Source: Peptidiphaga gingivicola
GTDB lineage: Bacteria > Actinomycetota > Actinomycetes > Actinomycetales > Actinomycetaceae
DNA length: 64,000 nt
Assembly (NCBI RefSeq): GCF_001652275.1
Contig: NZ_LVZK01000001.1
Location: forward strand, 186,001 to 250,000
Reading direction: 5' to 3'
Shown in pieces: positions 24,749 to 33,100 of the stretch. The translations under genes were made by a program, and so were the position numbers. Position 1 is the stretch's first letter; every line of letters starts with the position of its first letter. The notes beneath the pieces are model-generated. The model saw only the letters and a list, made by a program, of their open reading frames with translations. It did not search any database and was not told where the DNA came from.

Positions 24749-25827
24749 TCGTCGTCATTCCCTCGCTCGAACCCGATCGCAGGCTCCCCGACCTCGTCTG
24801 CGACATCCGCAGGGAGCTCCCGGACGCGCAAATCCTCGTGGTCGATGACGGGTCCGGCCCCGGCTATTGCCCCATCTTCCAGGAGGCGCGGGACAACGGC
24901 GCGCGGGTCATCGGATACTACAGAAACCGCGGGAAGGGCTACGCGCTGCGAACAGCCTTCCGGTGGTGCCTCGAAAACGCGCCCGGCCAGGAGGTCGTCT
25001 GCGCCGATTCGGACGGCCAGCACAGACCCGCCGACATCGCCGCGGTCGCCCGGGAGGCGCGCAGCGATCCGCAGGCGTTGGTGCTGGGAGTGCGGGCCTT
25101 CGCGGGCGACGTGCCGGCCAGGTCTCGTTTCGGCAACGCGATGAGCGCGCAGTTCTTCAGGCTGGCGTCGGGAGTGAAGGTCTCCGACACCCAGACGGGG
25201 CTCCGCGGATACGGACCCGACCAGCTCAAAGACCTGCTCGACGTTCCCGGGGACCGTTTCGAGTGGGAGCTCAACGCCTTGCTGGCGGCTGCGGACGCCA
25301 AGCGGCGAATCGTGCAGACGCCAATCGAAACCGTGTACATCGACGCGAACTCGGGTTCGCATTTCCGTCCGCTGCGGGATTCGTGGCGTGTGTTCCGCCC
25401 CCTGCTCGCCTTTGCGGGCGCGGGAGTGTTTTGCTGGGCCCTCGAGCTCGCCCTTTTCCTGGCCCTGGCGGGCCATTTCAACCTTCTGGCTGCCGTCGTC
25501 GGCTCGCGGCTGACGTCCGGCGTCGTCAACTTCGCCCTCAACAAGCTGGGAGTGTTCCGCGACCATTCGACCGACAGGACATGGAGTCAGGTCAGGCAGT
25601 ACACCCTGCTGGCGCTCGTTCTCATGGCCGTGACGTACGCCGGCGTCGAGGCGCTCGGCCTGTTGCACGTGCCGCTGTGGCTGGCGAAGATCGCCACGGA
25701 CGTTCTTGGGTTCGCCGTGAGCTTCGCGGTGCAGCGCCGCTTCATCTTTCGCACGCGCCCGCACGGGCGGGCGCTGAAGGAAGGTTCGGGAAGGGCTCGT
25801 CAGAGCACCGCTACGGCGGCATCGTAG
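24745..25827 (+). CDS. GT2 glycosyltransferase fused to a GtrA membrane domain
   Basis: 360 residues. Residues 1-215 form a family-2 glycosyltransferase (VVIPSLEPD, ILVVDDGSG, then the metal site CADSDGQHRP and DTQTGLRGY). Residues ~220-345 carry four membrane helices of the GtrA type (NFALNKLGVFRD, FAVQRRFIF). The fusion suggests it charges a lipid carrier with sugar and helps move it across the membrane for wall or exopolysaccharide decoration. It is translationally coupled to the NAGPA gene. The 3' end overlaps convergent tpx by 28 bases. Confidence 0.9.
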   Translation: MIVVIPSLEPDRRLPDLVCDIRRELPDAQILVVDDGSGPGYCPIFQEARDNGARVIGYYRNRGKGYALRTAFRWCLENAPGQEVVCADSDGQHRPADIAAVAREARSDPQALVLGVRAFAGDVPARSRFGNAMSAQFFRLASGVKVSDTQTGLRGYGPDQLKDLLDVPGDRFEWELNALLAAADAKRRIVQTPIETVYIDANSGSHFRPLRDSWRVFRPLLAFAGAGVFCWALELALFLALAGHFNLLAAVVGSRLTSGVVNFALNKLGVFRDHSTDRTWSQVRQYTLLALVLMAVTYAGVEALGLLHVPLWLAKIATDVLGFAVSFAVQRRFIFRTRPHGRALKEGSGRARQSTATAAS

Positions 25828-26294
25828 TCGGGCGCGTCGGCGATGTCGGAAACGAGTTCCCGGTGGAGGACGGTTCCCTCGGCGTCGAGGACGACGACGG
25901 CGCGGGCGAGAAGCCCGGCCAGCGGAGTGTCGAGGAGGGTGACCCCGTAGTCCTTGCCGAAACTCGACCGGAACGAGGAACCGACGAGGACGTGGTCGAT
26001 GCCCTCGGCCGCGCAGAAACGGCTGGCGGCAAACGGAAGGTCAGCCGAGACGCAGACCACCGCCGTGTTGTCCAAAGACGCCGCCCGCTTGTTGAACTCG
26101 CGGACCGACGCGGCGCACACGCCGGTGTCGATGCTCGGGAAGATGTTGAGGACGACGCGCTTGCCCGCGAGGGACTCGCTCGTCAGGTCGGAAAGGTCGG
26201 CGGCCGTGAGGGCAAAGGCAGGCGCGGCGGAGCCGACGGCCGGCAGTTCGCCGACGGTGTTGGCGGGTTCTCCATGGAAACGAATGGTAGACAT
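25800..26294 (-). CDS. tpx: Thiol peroxidase
   Basis: 164 residues, the usual atypical 2-Cys peroxiredoxin length. The peroxidatic Cys is in NIFPSIDTGVCAASVREFN, with Thr two residues before it. The resolving Cys is in FAASRFCAAEG, and GKDYGV is also typical. It reduces peroxides with thioredoxin in the cytosol. No ribosome site precedes ATG 26294. Convergent and overlapping with the GT2-GtrA gene. Confidence 0.94.
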   Translation of the reverse strand: MSTIRFHGEPANTVGELPAVGSAAPAFALTAADLSDLTSESLAGKRVVLNIFPSIDTGVCAASVREFNKRAASLDNTAVVCVSADLPFAASRFCAAEGIDHVLVGSSFRSSFGKDYGVTLLDTPLAGLLARAVVVLDAEGTVLHRELVSDIADAPDYDAAVAVL

Positions 26295-26466
26295 AAGTCA
26301 ATTTTCGACGCGTCGAACGCAATCGCGCAAGATGCAAAAGTATCGCTGATAACGAACCGAGGGCTGCGGGCGGGGAGGAAAACGGTGAGTGGGCTTCGCC
26401 TTTTTCGCCCTCGTGGGTGAGAATAGTTGTGCATTGTCGACCGCCGCGATACGAAGGGGAATGAGG

Positions 26467-27114
26467 GTGGACAATTCTAATGCGCAAGAAGAGGCGCTGC
26501 GAGCTCGCGCGCAAGCAGAGTATGCGAAGCTTCGGGAGCAGATGCGTCGGCAGGACGGAGAGTCCCTGAAGGGAGCCTCGGAGGCCGCACGCACGGCCGC
26601 TCCAGCCGCTTCGGGAGCTACCTCGGCCGCTTCCCGCCCTTCCGGCGTCGGCGGCGAGCCCGGAGGCACGACGACGCACCCTGGAGGCACGACGACGCAG
26701 CCCGGCGCCGCGGCCGCGCAACCTTCGGGCGCGGACAAGCCCACCATCGGCTCCCTCGTCGCAGACCTTTCCTCGCAGGCCTCAACCCTGGTGCGCGGGG
26801 AGCTGGAGTACGCTCAGGCGAACCTCAAGGCCAAGGTCAAGAACCTGGGGATGGGCGGAGTCCATCTGGGCATCGCCGCATTCATCGGCCTGTATGCGAC
26901 GGGGATGCTTCTCGTGACTTTCGCCCTCGTCCTTGCAATATGGCTTCCCGTGTGGGCGGGCTTCCTCATCGTGACGACCGCGCTGCTTCTGCTCGCGGGA
27001 GCCTTCGCGCTTCTCGGGGCGAAGAAGCTAAAGGCGTCGCAGGCCTACAAGGTGTCCCCCGGCGACGGATTCGGCAAAGACGTCGCTGCCTTCAAGAACG
27101 GATTGAAAAAGTGA
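26467..27114 (+). CDS. Phage-holin-like (DUF1469) membrane protein
   Basis: 215 residues from GTG 26467, chosen because AAGGGGA lies six bases before it, whereas the nearby ATG 26461 abuts that site. A charged helix (1-40) and a Gly/Thr/Pro linker with a 21-bp duplication (GGTTTHP/GGTTTQP) precede the conserved part IGSLVADLSSQASTLVRGELEYAQ. Two membrane helices follow (VHLGIAAFIGLYATGMLLVTFALVLAIWL). Actinobacterial DUF1469 proteins sit beside DUF3618 as here; despite the family name there is no prophage. Function unknown. Confidence 0.82.
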   Translation: MDNSNAQEEALRARAQAEYAKLREQMRRQDGESLKGASEAARTAAPAASGATSAASRPSGVGGEPGGTTTHPGGTTTQPGAAAAQPSGADKPTIGSLVADLSSQASTLVRGELEYAQANLKAKVKNLGMGGVHLGIAAFIGLYATGMLLVTFALVLAIWLPVWAGFLIVTTALLLLAGAFALLGAKKLKASQAYKVSPGDGFGKDVAAFKNGLKK

Positions 27115-27425
27115 GCAACAAACCCAACGACGACGACAAAGACATCGAGCAGATCGAGGCCAATCTCGCTGCGACCCGCGAATCGATGACCGCCACGGTC
27201 AATGAGCTGGCTGCGCGGCTCAACCCCTCGACTCTGGCGGAGGACGCCAAGAAACAGGTCAAGGCCAAGGCCTCTCATGCCGCTGAGACGGTCAAGGGGG
27301 TCGTGTCCGACGCCAAGCGGGGAGACCGGCGCGCCTTGGCGATCGTCGGCGGCGCCGCGGCGGCAGTCGTCGGCGTCCTCGCCCTGAAGTTCGCGCGCCG
27401 TCGGCGGGCCAAAAAACGCGTTTGA
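27111..27425 (+). CDS. DUF3618 small membrane protein
   Basis: 104 residues starting at GTG 27111 inside the previous stop (GTGA overlap). The diagnostic DIEQIEANLAATRESM is followed by VNELAARLNPSTLAEDAKKQ, then one membrane helix (LAIVGGAAAAVVGVLALKF) and a basic tail. It is probably an amphipathic-helix protein anchored in the membrane and working with DUF1469. Molecular role not known. Confidence 0.88.
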   Translation: MSNKPNDDDKDIEQIEANLAATRESMTATVNELAARLNPSTLAEDAKKQVKAKASHAAETVKGVVSDAKRGDRRALAIVGGAAAAVVGVLALKFARRRRAKKRV

Positions 27426-27553
27426 GGGCAATCGCACGCGTTCGACGTGGCGCTGACGCACCCATGCGCGCTAAGCTATAGAACGCGAACGGATGAGTAA
27501 ACCATTGGGGCGCCATCGAGCTTGCCCCGCGATGAGACGAAGGGGGTCGAGCC

Positions 27554-27757
27554 ATGGGGCGCGGCCGTCAAAAGGCTAAGCAACGCAAAGTAGCTAGAGA
27601 TCTCAAGTATTTCACCCCGGATACCGATTATGAAGCCTTGGAGCGCGAGCTCAAAGCGTCTTCAAAGAGCGACGACGAGCAGGACGACTACGACAAGTAC
27701 GACGTCCCGCCCGCCACGGACGAGTGGGACGAAGACGACTGGAAGCCATCGCGCTGA
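27554..27757 (+). CDS. DUF3073 domain protein
   Basis: 67 residues. The conserved actinobacterial N-terminus MGRGRQKAKQRKVARDLKY is followed by FTPDTDYEALERELK and an acidic tail ending DEWDEDDWKPSR. The basic head and acidic tail suggest nucleic-acid or ribosome contact, but function is unproven. A gene of this family lies next to purM in many actinomycetes, as here. Confidence 0.92.
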   Translation: MGRGRQKAKQRKVARDLKYFTPDTDYEALERELKASSKSDDEQDDYDKYDVPPATDEWDEDDWKPSR

Positions 27758-27765
27758 CGACGTCT

Positions 27766-27813
27766 GGCGAGGGCGGTGCGAACGGGTTCGCTCCCGTTCG
27801 CACCGCCCTCGCC
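27766..27813. terminator. Strong hairpin between DUF3073 and purM
   Basis: A perfect 21-bp stem (27766-27786 with 27793-27813) with loop TTCGCT, starting nine bases after the DUF3073 stop and 83 bases beyond the purM stop. There is no U-tract, but its position between convergent genes supports termination. Confidence 0.85.
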
Positions 27814-27896
27814 AACCTCACTTGGCCGACGAATCGAGATTTCGCTTAATGGCGCTCTTTTAACGGCAGGCTCCGCAAACTCAACGGTTCGCAGAT

Positions 27897-29051
27897 TCAA
27901 CGATAGGCCCCAAAAACCCGGACGGTTCCGCCGTGCACGCCCTTCGTTCCGCCGACGACTCGCTCTGAGGCGGCGCGTGAAGCGTCCGAGCCAGCGGCCC
28001 TGCTGGCGCCCGCGTCCGAAGCTGCCCCTTGGCCCGCATCGACGTCCTCGGACACGACTCCGATCGGCCAGGCAGCGCAGCCGCGGGCCGCACTGGAGGC
28101 GACGACGGCGTCGACCTCTTCCTCCGCGAGCACGGCGACCATTCCGACTCCCATGTTGAGCGTGTCTTCAAGGTCTTCCCAAGCGACCCTGCCAAGCTCG
28201 CGCACAATCGAAAAAACCGGTGGGACTTCGATGGACGAGCGGTCGATCGAGGCACGCATCCCGGCGGGCACGACCCGCGCCAGATTGGCCGCCAGCCCGC
28301 CGCCCGTCACATGCGAGAAAGCGTGGACCCTCCCCGAAACCTCCAGGCACAGCGGAGAGTAGAGCCGCGTGGGCTCCAAGAGCTCCTCCCCCAGCGTCCG
28401 CCCGAACTCGGGCACATCGCGGTCCAAAGGCCAGCCCGATTCGGCGACGATTCGGCGCACGAGCGAGTACCCGTTGGAATGCAACCCGCTGGAGGCGATG
28501 GCGAGGACGACGTCGCCCGCTTCGACGCGCTCGGGGCCGAGGGCCTCGTCGGCCTCCACCACGCCGGTGGCCGCGCCGGCGACGTCGTAGTCGTCAGGCG
28601 CCATGAGGCCGGGGTGCTCTGCCGTTTCCCCGCCCAGAAGAGGGACGCCCACGAACTCGCACGCCCGCGCGACGCCGCGCACGACGTCGGCGATCCGCTC
28701 GGGGTCGACGCGCCCGCAGGCGATGTAGTCCGTCATGAGGAGCGGGCGCGCGCCGACCACCGCGATGTCGTCGACGACCATGCCGACGAGGTCCTGGCCG
28801 ATCGTGTCGTGCACGTCGAGGGCACGGGCTATGGCGATCTTCGTTCCGACGCCGTCGGTCGACGTCGCCAGAAGGGGCCTTTGAAACTCTCTCAGGGCGG
28901 AGACGTCTACCATTCCGGCGAAGCCCCCCACTCCGCCGACGACGTCGGCGCCGAGCGTGCGCCCGACGGCGGCTTTCATGAGCTCGACGGCGCGGTCCCC
29001 GGCCTCCGTGTCGACCCCGGCCGCCGCGTAGGCGGACACCCGTTCTTTCAC
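27897..29051 (-). CDS. purM: Phosphoribosylformylglycinamidine cyclo-ligase (AIR synthetase)
   Basis: 384 residues. PurM closes the imidazole ring to form AIR with ATP. Family signatures are STDGVGTKI, GQDLVGMVVDDI, LLGGETAEHPG, SSGLHSNGYSLVR and AFSHVTGGG. GTG 29051 was chosen because GGAGG lies four bases before it and the usual N-terminus KERVSAYAAAGVD follows. The C-terminus carries ~45 extra Ala/Ser-rich residues before GGTVRVFGAYR. Transcribed 19 bases after purF. Confidence 0.95.
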   Translation of the reverse strand: MKERVSAYAAAGVDTEAGDRAVELMKAAVGRTLGADVVGGVGGFAGMVDVSALREFQRPLLATSTDGVGTKIAIARALDVHDTIGQDLVGMVVDDIAVVGARPLLMTDYIACGRVDPERIADVVRGVARACEFVGVPLLGGETAEHPGLMAPDDYDVAGAATGVVEADEALGPERVEAGDVVLAIASSGLHSNGYSLVRRIVAESGWPLDRDVPEFGRTLGEELLEPTRLYSPLCLEVSGRVHAFSHVTGGGLAANLARVVPAGMRASIDRSSIEVPPVFSIVRELGRVAWEDLEDTLNMGVGMVAVLAEEEVDAVVASSAARGCAAWPIGVVSEDVDAGQGAASDAGASRAAGSDASRAASERVVGGTKGVHGGTVRVFGAYR

Positions 29052-29070
29052 CGTTCCTCCAATGGTCGTT

Positions 29071-30603
29071 TCACTGTCTTTCCGACGGATCGCACGTGCC
29101 CGCGGGCCCGCCGAGGAGGTCGGACCCCGAAGAGGCCGCAACGCTCGCGACGTCCACGGGATAGCCTCCCGTGAAGCAAGCCGTGCACAGATCCTTCCGG
29201 GCTTGCTCGGTCGCCCGCACCATGCCGTCGAGGGATATGTACCCGAGGGTGTCGGCGCCGACGTCGTCGCAGATTTCCTCGACGCCCATCGAATTGGCGA
29301 TGAGCTCGCTTCGGGTGGGGAAGTCGATCCCGAAGAAGCAGGGCCAGGTCACCGGCGGCGAGGAGATGCGGATGTGCACCTCCGCGGCCCCGGCCTCCCG
29401 CAGCATGGCGACGAGGGCGCGCTGGGTGTTGCCGCGGACGATCGAATCGTCGACGACGACGAGCCGCTTGCCCTCGATCACTTCCTTCATGGGATTGAGC
29501 TTGAGGCGGATGCCTCGCTGGCGTTGCAGCTGCGTGGGGGCGATGAAGGTTCGTCCGACGTAGGCGTTCTTCACCAGTCCTTGGCCGTAGGGGATGCCCG
29601 ACCCCTGCGCGTATCCGATGGCGGCGGGCGTGCCCGAAGACGGCGTGGCGATGACGAGGTCGGCCTCGACCGGGTGCTCTTCGGCGAGGATGCGGCCCAT
29701 CTCCAGGCGCGCCGAGTTGACGGACCGCCCTGCGATGGCCGTGTCCGGGCGCGCGAGGTAGACGTATTCGAAGACGCATCCCGCCTTCTTCGGCTCGGCC
29801 CACATGTGGGACTCGACGTCGTCTTCGCCGATGGCGAGGAACTCGCCGGGGCTGACCTCCCGCTCGAATTCGGCGCCGACGATGTCCAGTGCCGCGGTTT
29901 CCGACGCCACGACCCATCCGCCGTCGAGCCTACCGAGCACGAGGGGGCGGAAACCGTGCCGGTCGCGCGCGGCATAGAGGTGGGTTTCGTCCATGAAAGC
30001 AAGGGAGAAAGCCCCCTCCAGGCGCGGAAGGACGCTCAGGGCCGCATCGGCGAGGCTCTGCGCGTCGACGCAGCCGAACAGCGCGGTGAGAACCGCCGTG
30101 TCCGTGGAGGAGCCGCGGCCGAGCTCGCCCGTGAGGTCCTCGCCCGAGCGCGCACGGACCTCTTCCATCAGCTCCGCGGTGTTCGTGAGATTCCCGTTGT
30201 GGGCCAGCGCGACGGTTCCCGAATGCGCGTCGCCCGGCGCCGGGCCTGCGGACGGCGATGAAAAACGGGTGGGGCCCAGGGTCGGCTGGGCGTTCTCCCA
30301 GGCGGAGGCGCCGGTGGTCGCGTAGCGAACGTGGCCGACGCCCATGTGCCCGTTCAACGTGGACAGCGATTTTTCGTCGAACACCTGCGAGACGAGGCCC
30401 ATGTCCTTGTACACGAGAATCGTCTGGCCGTTCGACACGGCGATTCCCGCCGATTCCTGCCCGCGATGCTGCAAAGCGTAGAGCCCGTAGTACGCCAGCT
30501 GAGCCACCGGCTGACCGGGTGCGTACACTCCGAAGACGCCGCATTCTTCCTGCGGTTTTTCGCCGGGGAAGAGCTCGGCGGTCAAGCGCCCATCAGCCAC
30601 CAC
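29071..30603 (-). CDS. purF: Amidophosphoribosyltransferase
   Basis: 510 residues. It catalyses the first committed purine step (PRPP to phosphoribosylamine). Short propeptide, then the nucleophile Cys in EECGVFGVYAPG. Glutaminase motifs are LQHRGQESAG, GHVRYATTG and HNGNLTN; the PRPP loop is VVVDDSIVRGNT. Cysteines later in the chain (CVFEYVY, WPCFFGIDFP, LCTACF) fit the iron-sulfur form. Starts with GTG GTG; no strong ribosome site. Confidence 0.96.
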   Translation of the reverse strand: MVADGRLTAELFPGEKPQEECGVFGVYAPGQPVAQLAYYGLYALQHRGQESAGIAVSNGQTILVYKDMGLVSQVFDEKSLSTLNGHMGVGHVRYATTGASAWENAQPTLGPTRFSSPSAGPAPGDAHSGTVALAHNGNLTNTAELMEEVRARSGEDLTGELGRGSSTDTAVLTALFGCVDAQSLADAALSVLPRLEGAFSLAFMDETHLYAARDRHGFRPLVLGRLDGGWVVASETAALDIVGAEFEREVSPGEFLAIGEDDVESHMWAEPKKAGCVFEYVYLARPDTAIAGRSVNSARLEMGRILAEEHPVEADLVIATPSSGTPAAIGYAQGSGIPYGQGLVKNAYVGRTFIAPTQLQRQRGIRLKLNPMKEVIEGKRLVVVDDSIVRGNTQRALVAMLREAGAAEVHIRISSPPVTWPCFFGIDFPTRSELIANSMGVEEICDDVGADTLGYISLDGMVRATEQARKDLCTACFTGGYPVDVASVAASSGSDLLGGPAGTCDPSERQ

Positions 30604-30675
30604 GGACCAATTGTCTCACAATGCGGGTCACTTTCATCCGTCGTTTCTCGGATGTCGGATGAGTTCGCGGCGAGC

Positions 30676-30762
30676 GGCCCGCCTGCGCCCTGTCGGATCA
30701 GGATCGACGACGAGGGCAGCTGGGGATTCTACGGCGGGCCCGCCTGCGCCCTGTCGGATCAG
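30676..30762. repeat. 26-bp direct repeat at the 3' end of the RNB gene
   Basis: Identical 26-bp copies at 30676-30701 and 30737-30762, 61 bases apart. The second includes the RNB stop codon, so the first looks like a duplicated gene end in the purF-RNB spacer. Confidence 0.8.
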
Positions 30763-32363
30763 AAGCCTGCGGCGTTCGGCGCCTTTCGGGACGGCGGCGC
30801 CGCTCCCTCGTCGGATGAGGGGCCTGGGCCCCCTAAGAGACGGAATTCGACGGTCGACGTCGCAACATCGGCCTTGTGCAAAACAGCGGACACCCTCTCC
30901 CCGCGAACGAGCGGATCGCCGACGATCGTCGCCTGGACCGCGGGCTCGCGGATCATCACTTTGCCGACGCCGCGCGCATCCTCCCCGGCGGCCGGCTTGC
31001 CGCGCCGGCGAAGCACGTCGACGACGACGCCGTCGAACGCCTCCCCCTCGCGCCCGGCGAGCACGAGCGCCTCGACGGCGTCCAGGGCGCCGCGTTCGTA
31101 CTGGCCGGCGATCTTGGCGGAAGCGGCCATCTCCTCGGGAAGCTTGCCGAGGCCCTCGCGAACCCACGCCGGCAGATCGTCGCCCGTGCAGATGCAGCGG
31201 CAGGTTTCGAGCGCATACCTGTCGGCGAGCCGGCGAAGCGGCGCCGTCACATGCGCGTACCTCGTCGCGAGGGCGGCGTGGTCGAGCACCGTCTCCCCGC
31301 GATGCCTGGCCTCTCCGCGGTTCTCGCCTCCGCCGCCGCCGGCGGGCAGAGCCCGGTACCCGGCTCCGCGAAACAGGCTCACGGCCTCGTTGAGGAAGGC
31401 CGCGCCGGCCGAGCTGTGCGCGCTGATCCCGCGGACGAAGTACGGGTAGCTCACGCCTTCCGGCCAGGTCAGGCCGAGAGCCCGGGCAACCGAGCGCAGA
31501 CGCTCGACGTCGCGCCGCTCGGCGGGCGGCATCGTTCTGAGAATGCCGACGTTCGCGTCTCCCATGAGCCGGGCGGCGGCAATGCCCGTCACGAGGGACA
31601 GTTGCGCGTTCCATTCCTCGACGCGCGTCATCGTGCGGTAGGAGAGCCGGTACCCGCCGTTGTCGGGCTCGACCGCCTGGGCGGGCAGCGCCAGGGAGAT
31701 TCCCCCGCGGGAAGCCTCGAGGATTTGGCGCTTCAAGCCGACTTCGGCGAGGAGCGCAACCTGGTCTTCCTTCACCTCCGGGGGAAGCGGAGGGCCGCCG
31801 TCGAGGGCGGATTGAACCTGGTCGTAGCTGAGCTTGGCCACTGAGCGGACGGCGGCCAGCTCGACCCACGTCCACGTGAGCTCGCCGGCGGCGTCGAGGT
31901 GGTGGTACCAGAGGTAGGCGGGGCGCCCTTCGCCGGGAAGCAGAGACGCGGCGCCGTGCGAAAGGACCTCGGGGTGGAGCGGAATCGAACCGTCGGGTCC
32001 GTAAAAGGTCTGCCCGCGGCGGTGGGTTTCCCCGTCCAGCGGCCCGCCCGGTTCGATGAACGTTCCGACGGCGGAGACTGCGTATCGAAGGAGATAGCCG
32101 TCGCCTTCGCGCTCGATGAAGAACGCCTGGTCGAGGTCAAGCGAGCCGGCCGGATCGACCGTGACGAAGGGGATGTCGCACCGATCGACGAAGCGCGCCC
32201 GGAAATCGGGGTCGCCTTTCCAGCGCGCGGCGGCGCGCTCGGCGTCGGCTGCGGCCTCCGCGGGGAAGTCGGCTGCAATTCCGAGCTTTTCCCTCAGCGC
32301 GGCGAGGGCCCCGGCGACCGCGCGGGATCCGGCGACGTTCGTTTTGATGAGACGTTGTGGCAC
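30759..32363 (-). CDS. RNB-domain exoribonuclease (RNase II-like)
   Basis: 534 residues. The RNB core shows VDPAGSLDLDQAFFIE: three of the four metal-binding Asp are kept and the fourth is Gln, as is common in actinobacterial members. YLLRYAVSAVGTFIEPG and RYAHVTAPLRRLADRY are also visible. It likely degrades RNA 3' to 5' in the cytosol. There is no cold-shock domain, and the C-terminal S1 region is poorly conserved. It is followed by purF on the same strand with a 155-base spacer containing duplicated sequence. Confidence 0.88.
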   Translation of the reverse strand: MPQRLIKTNVAGSRAVAGALAALREKLGIAADFPAEAAADAERAAARWKGDPDFRARFVDRCDIPFVTVDPAGSLDLDQAFFIEREGDGYLLRYAVSAVGTFIEPGGPLDGETHRRGQTFYGPDGSIPLHPEVLSHGAASLLPGEGRPAYLWYHHLDAAGELTWTWVELAAVRSVAKLSYDQVQSALDGGPPLPPEVKEDQVALLAEVGLKRQILEASRGGISLALPAQAVEPDNGGYRLSYRTMTRVEEWNAQLSLVTGIAAARLMGDANVGILRTMPPAERRDVERLRSVARALGLTWPEGVSYPYFVRGISAHSSAGAAFLNEAVSLFRGAGYRALPAGGGGGENRGEARHRGETVLDHAALATRYAHVTAPLRRLADRYALETCRCICTGDDLPAWVREGLGKLPEEMAASAKIAGQYERGALDAVEALVLAGREGEAFDGVVVDVLRRRGKPAAGEDARGVGKVMIREPAVQATIVGDPLVRGERVSAVLHKADVATSTVEFRLLGGPGPSSDEGAAPPSRKAPNAAGF

Positions 32364-32394
32364 TGACTCAGCCTATCGGCGCCAAAGGAGGCTG

Positions 32395-32778
32395 TCACTC
32401 CGCCCAGCGGCCTAGCGTCGCGTCGGTGAACAGCGGAAAGCACGGGCCGAGGTCCGCCCGGGCGCCCGACGCCGTGGCCTTCCCTGACCTTTCGGCATCG
32501 TTCCAGGTCATCGAGCCGACGACGAGGCCGAGGAAGACGCCGACCTCCATCTCGACGACGTTGGGCGGAGTGCCGCGCCTGTGGGCTGGCCCTCGGCCAA
32601 TCTGGACCGCCCCGGCGAAGGGGACTCGCACCTCGACGCTGTGCCCCGGGCAGCGCTGCGCAAGCTCACGGAGGGCGAAGCGGGCGGCGGTGCGGGCCTG
32701 GCCCGACTCCAGGGTCTCTCCGGCCGCTGCCCTGGATAAAAGCGGCATGGCCTCATGCGGTTCGATCGTTCCCGGCAT
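32395..32778 (-). CDS. SCP-like sterol-carrier family protein
   Basis: 127 residues resembling the small actinobacterial SCP2-type proteins usually encoded near purF: SGQARTAARFALRELAQRCPGHSVEVRVP, GTPPNVVEMEVGVFLGLVVG and SGKATASGARADL. Ligand and role are unknown. It lies 31 bases upstream of the RNB gene and is probably cotranscribed with it. Confidence 0.8.
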   Translation of the reverse strand: MPGTIEPHEAMPLLSRAAAGETLESGQARTAARFALRELAQRCPGHSVEVRVPFAGAVQIGRGPAHRRGTPPNVVEMEVGVFLGLVVGSMTWNDAERSGKATASGARADLGPCFPLFTDATLGRWAE

Positions 32779-33100
32779 GCTCCCAAGGTTATACCCGCGC
32801 GAGGGCGATCCGGCCGCTCACCCGCCCCGCGCTCTCACATGCCGTGTATTCACCACGCAAATAAGCGCGAACAGGCGTAAACTGATAGGTAGGCGGGCGA
32901 TTAGGCCGCCATCGCCGATTCGGGCGGGCATACGGGGGGCGCGCCCGGCGAGGACGTGGCGACGTGCGCCAGGGGACGTCGGCGGGCCGACGCCGAAGCG
33001 TTCCCCTCGCCGCCGTCCGCGCCAATGAGGCCCGCGCGCTGCAGCTCGTCCGCCTCGTCTGCCGCATATGCCCTCTGAAGTTCGATAAAGGTTCCGCCAG
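32779..33100. other. 322-bp divergent intergenic region upstream of fruK
   Basis: No gene is supported. It must hold promoters for the SCP-like gene (minus) and fruK (plus). A fruR-type DeoR gene, often found before fruK, is absent here. Confidence 0.6.

Noticed and set aside
26467-27425. Holin-like gene as a sign of a prophage
   Set aside because: It belongs to the DUF1469 family common in actinomycete chromosomes beside DUF3618; no capsid, integrase or lysin genes are near.
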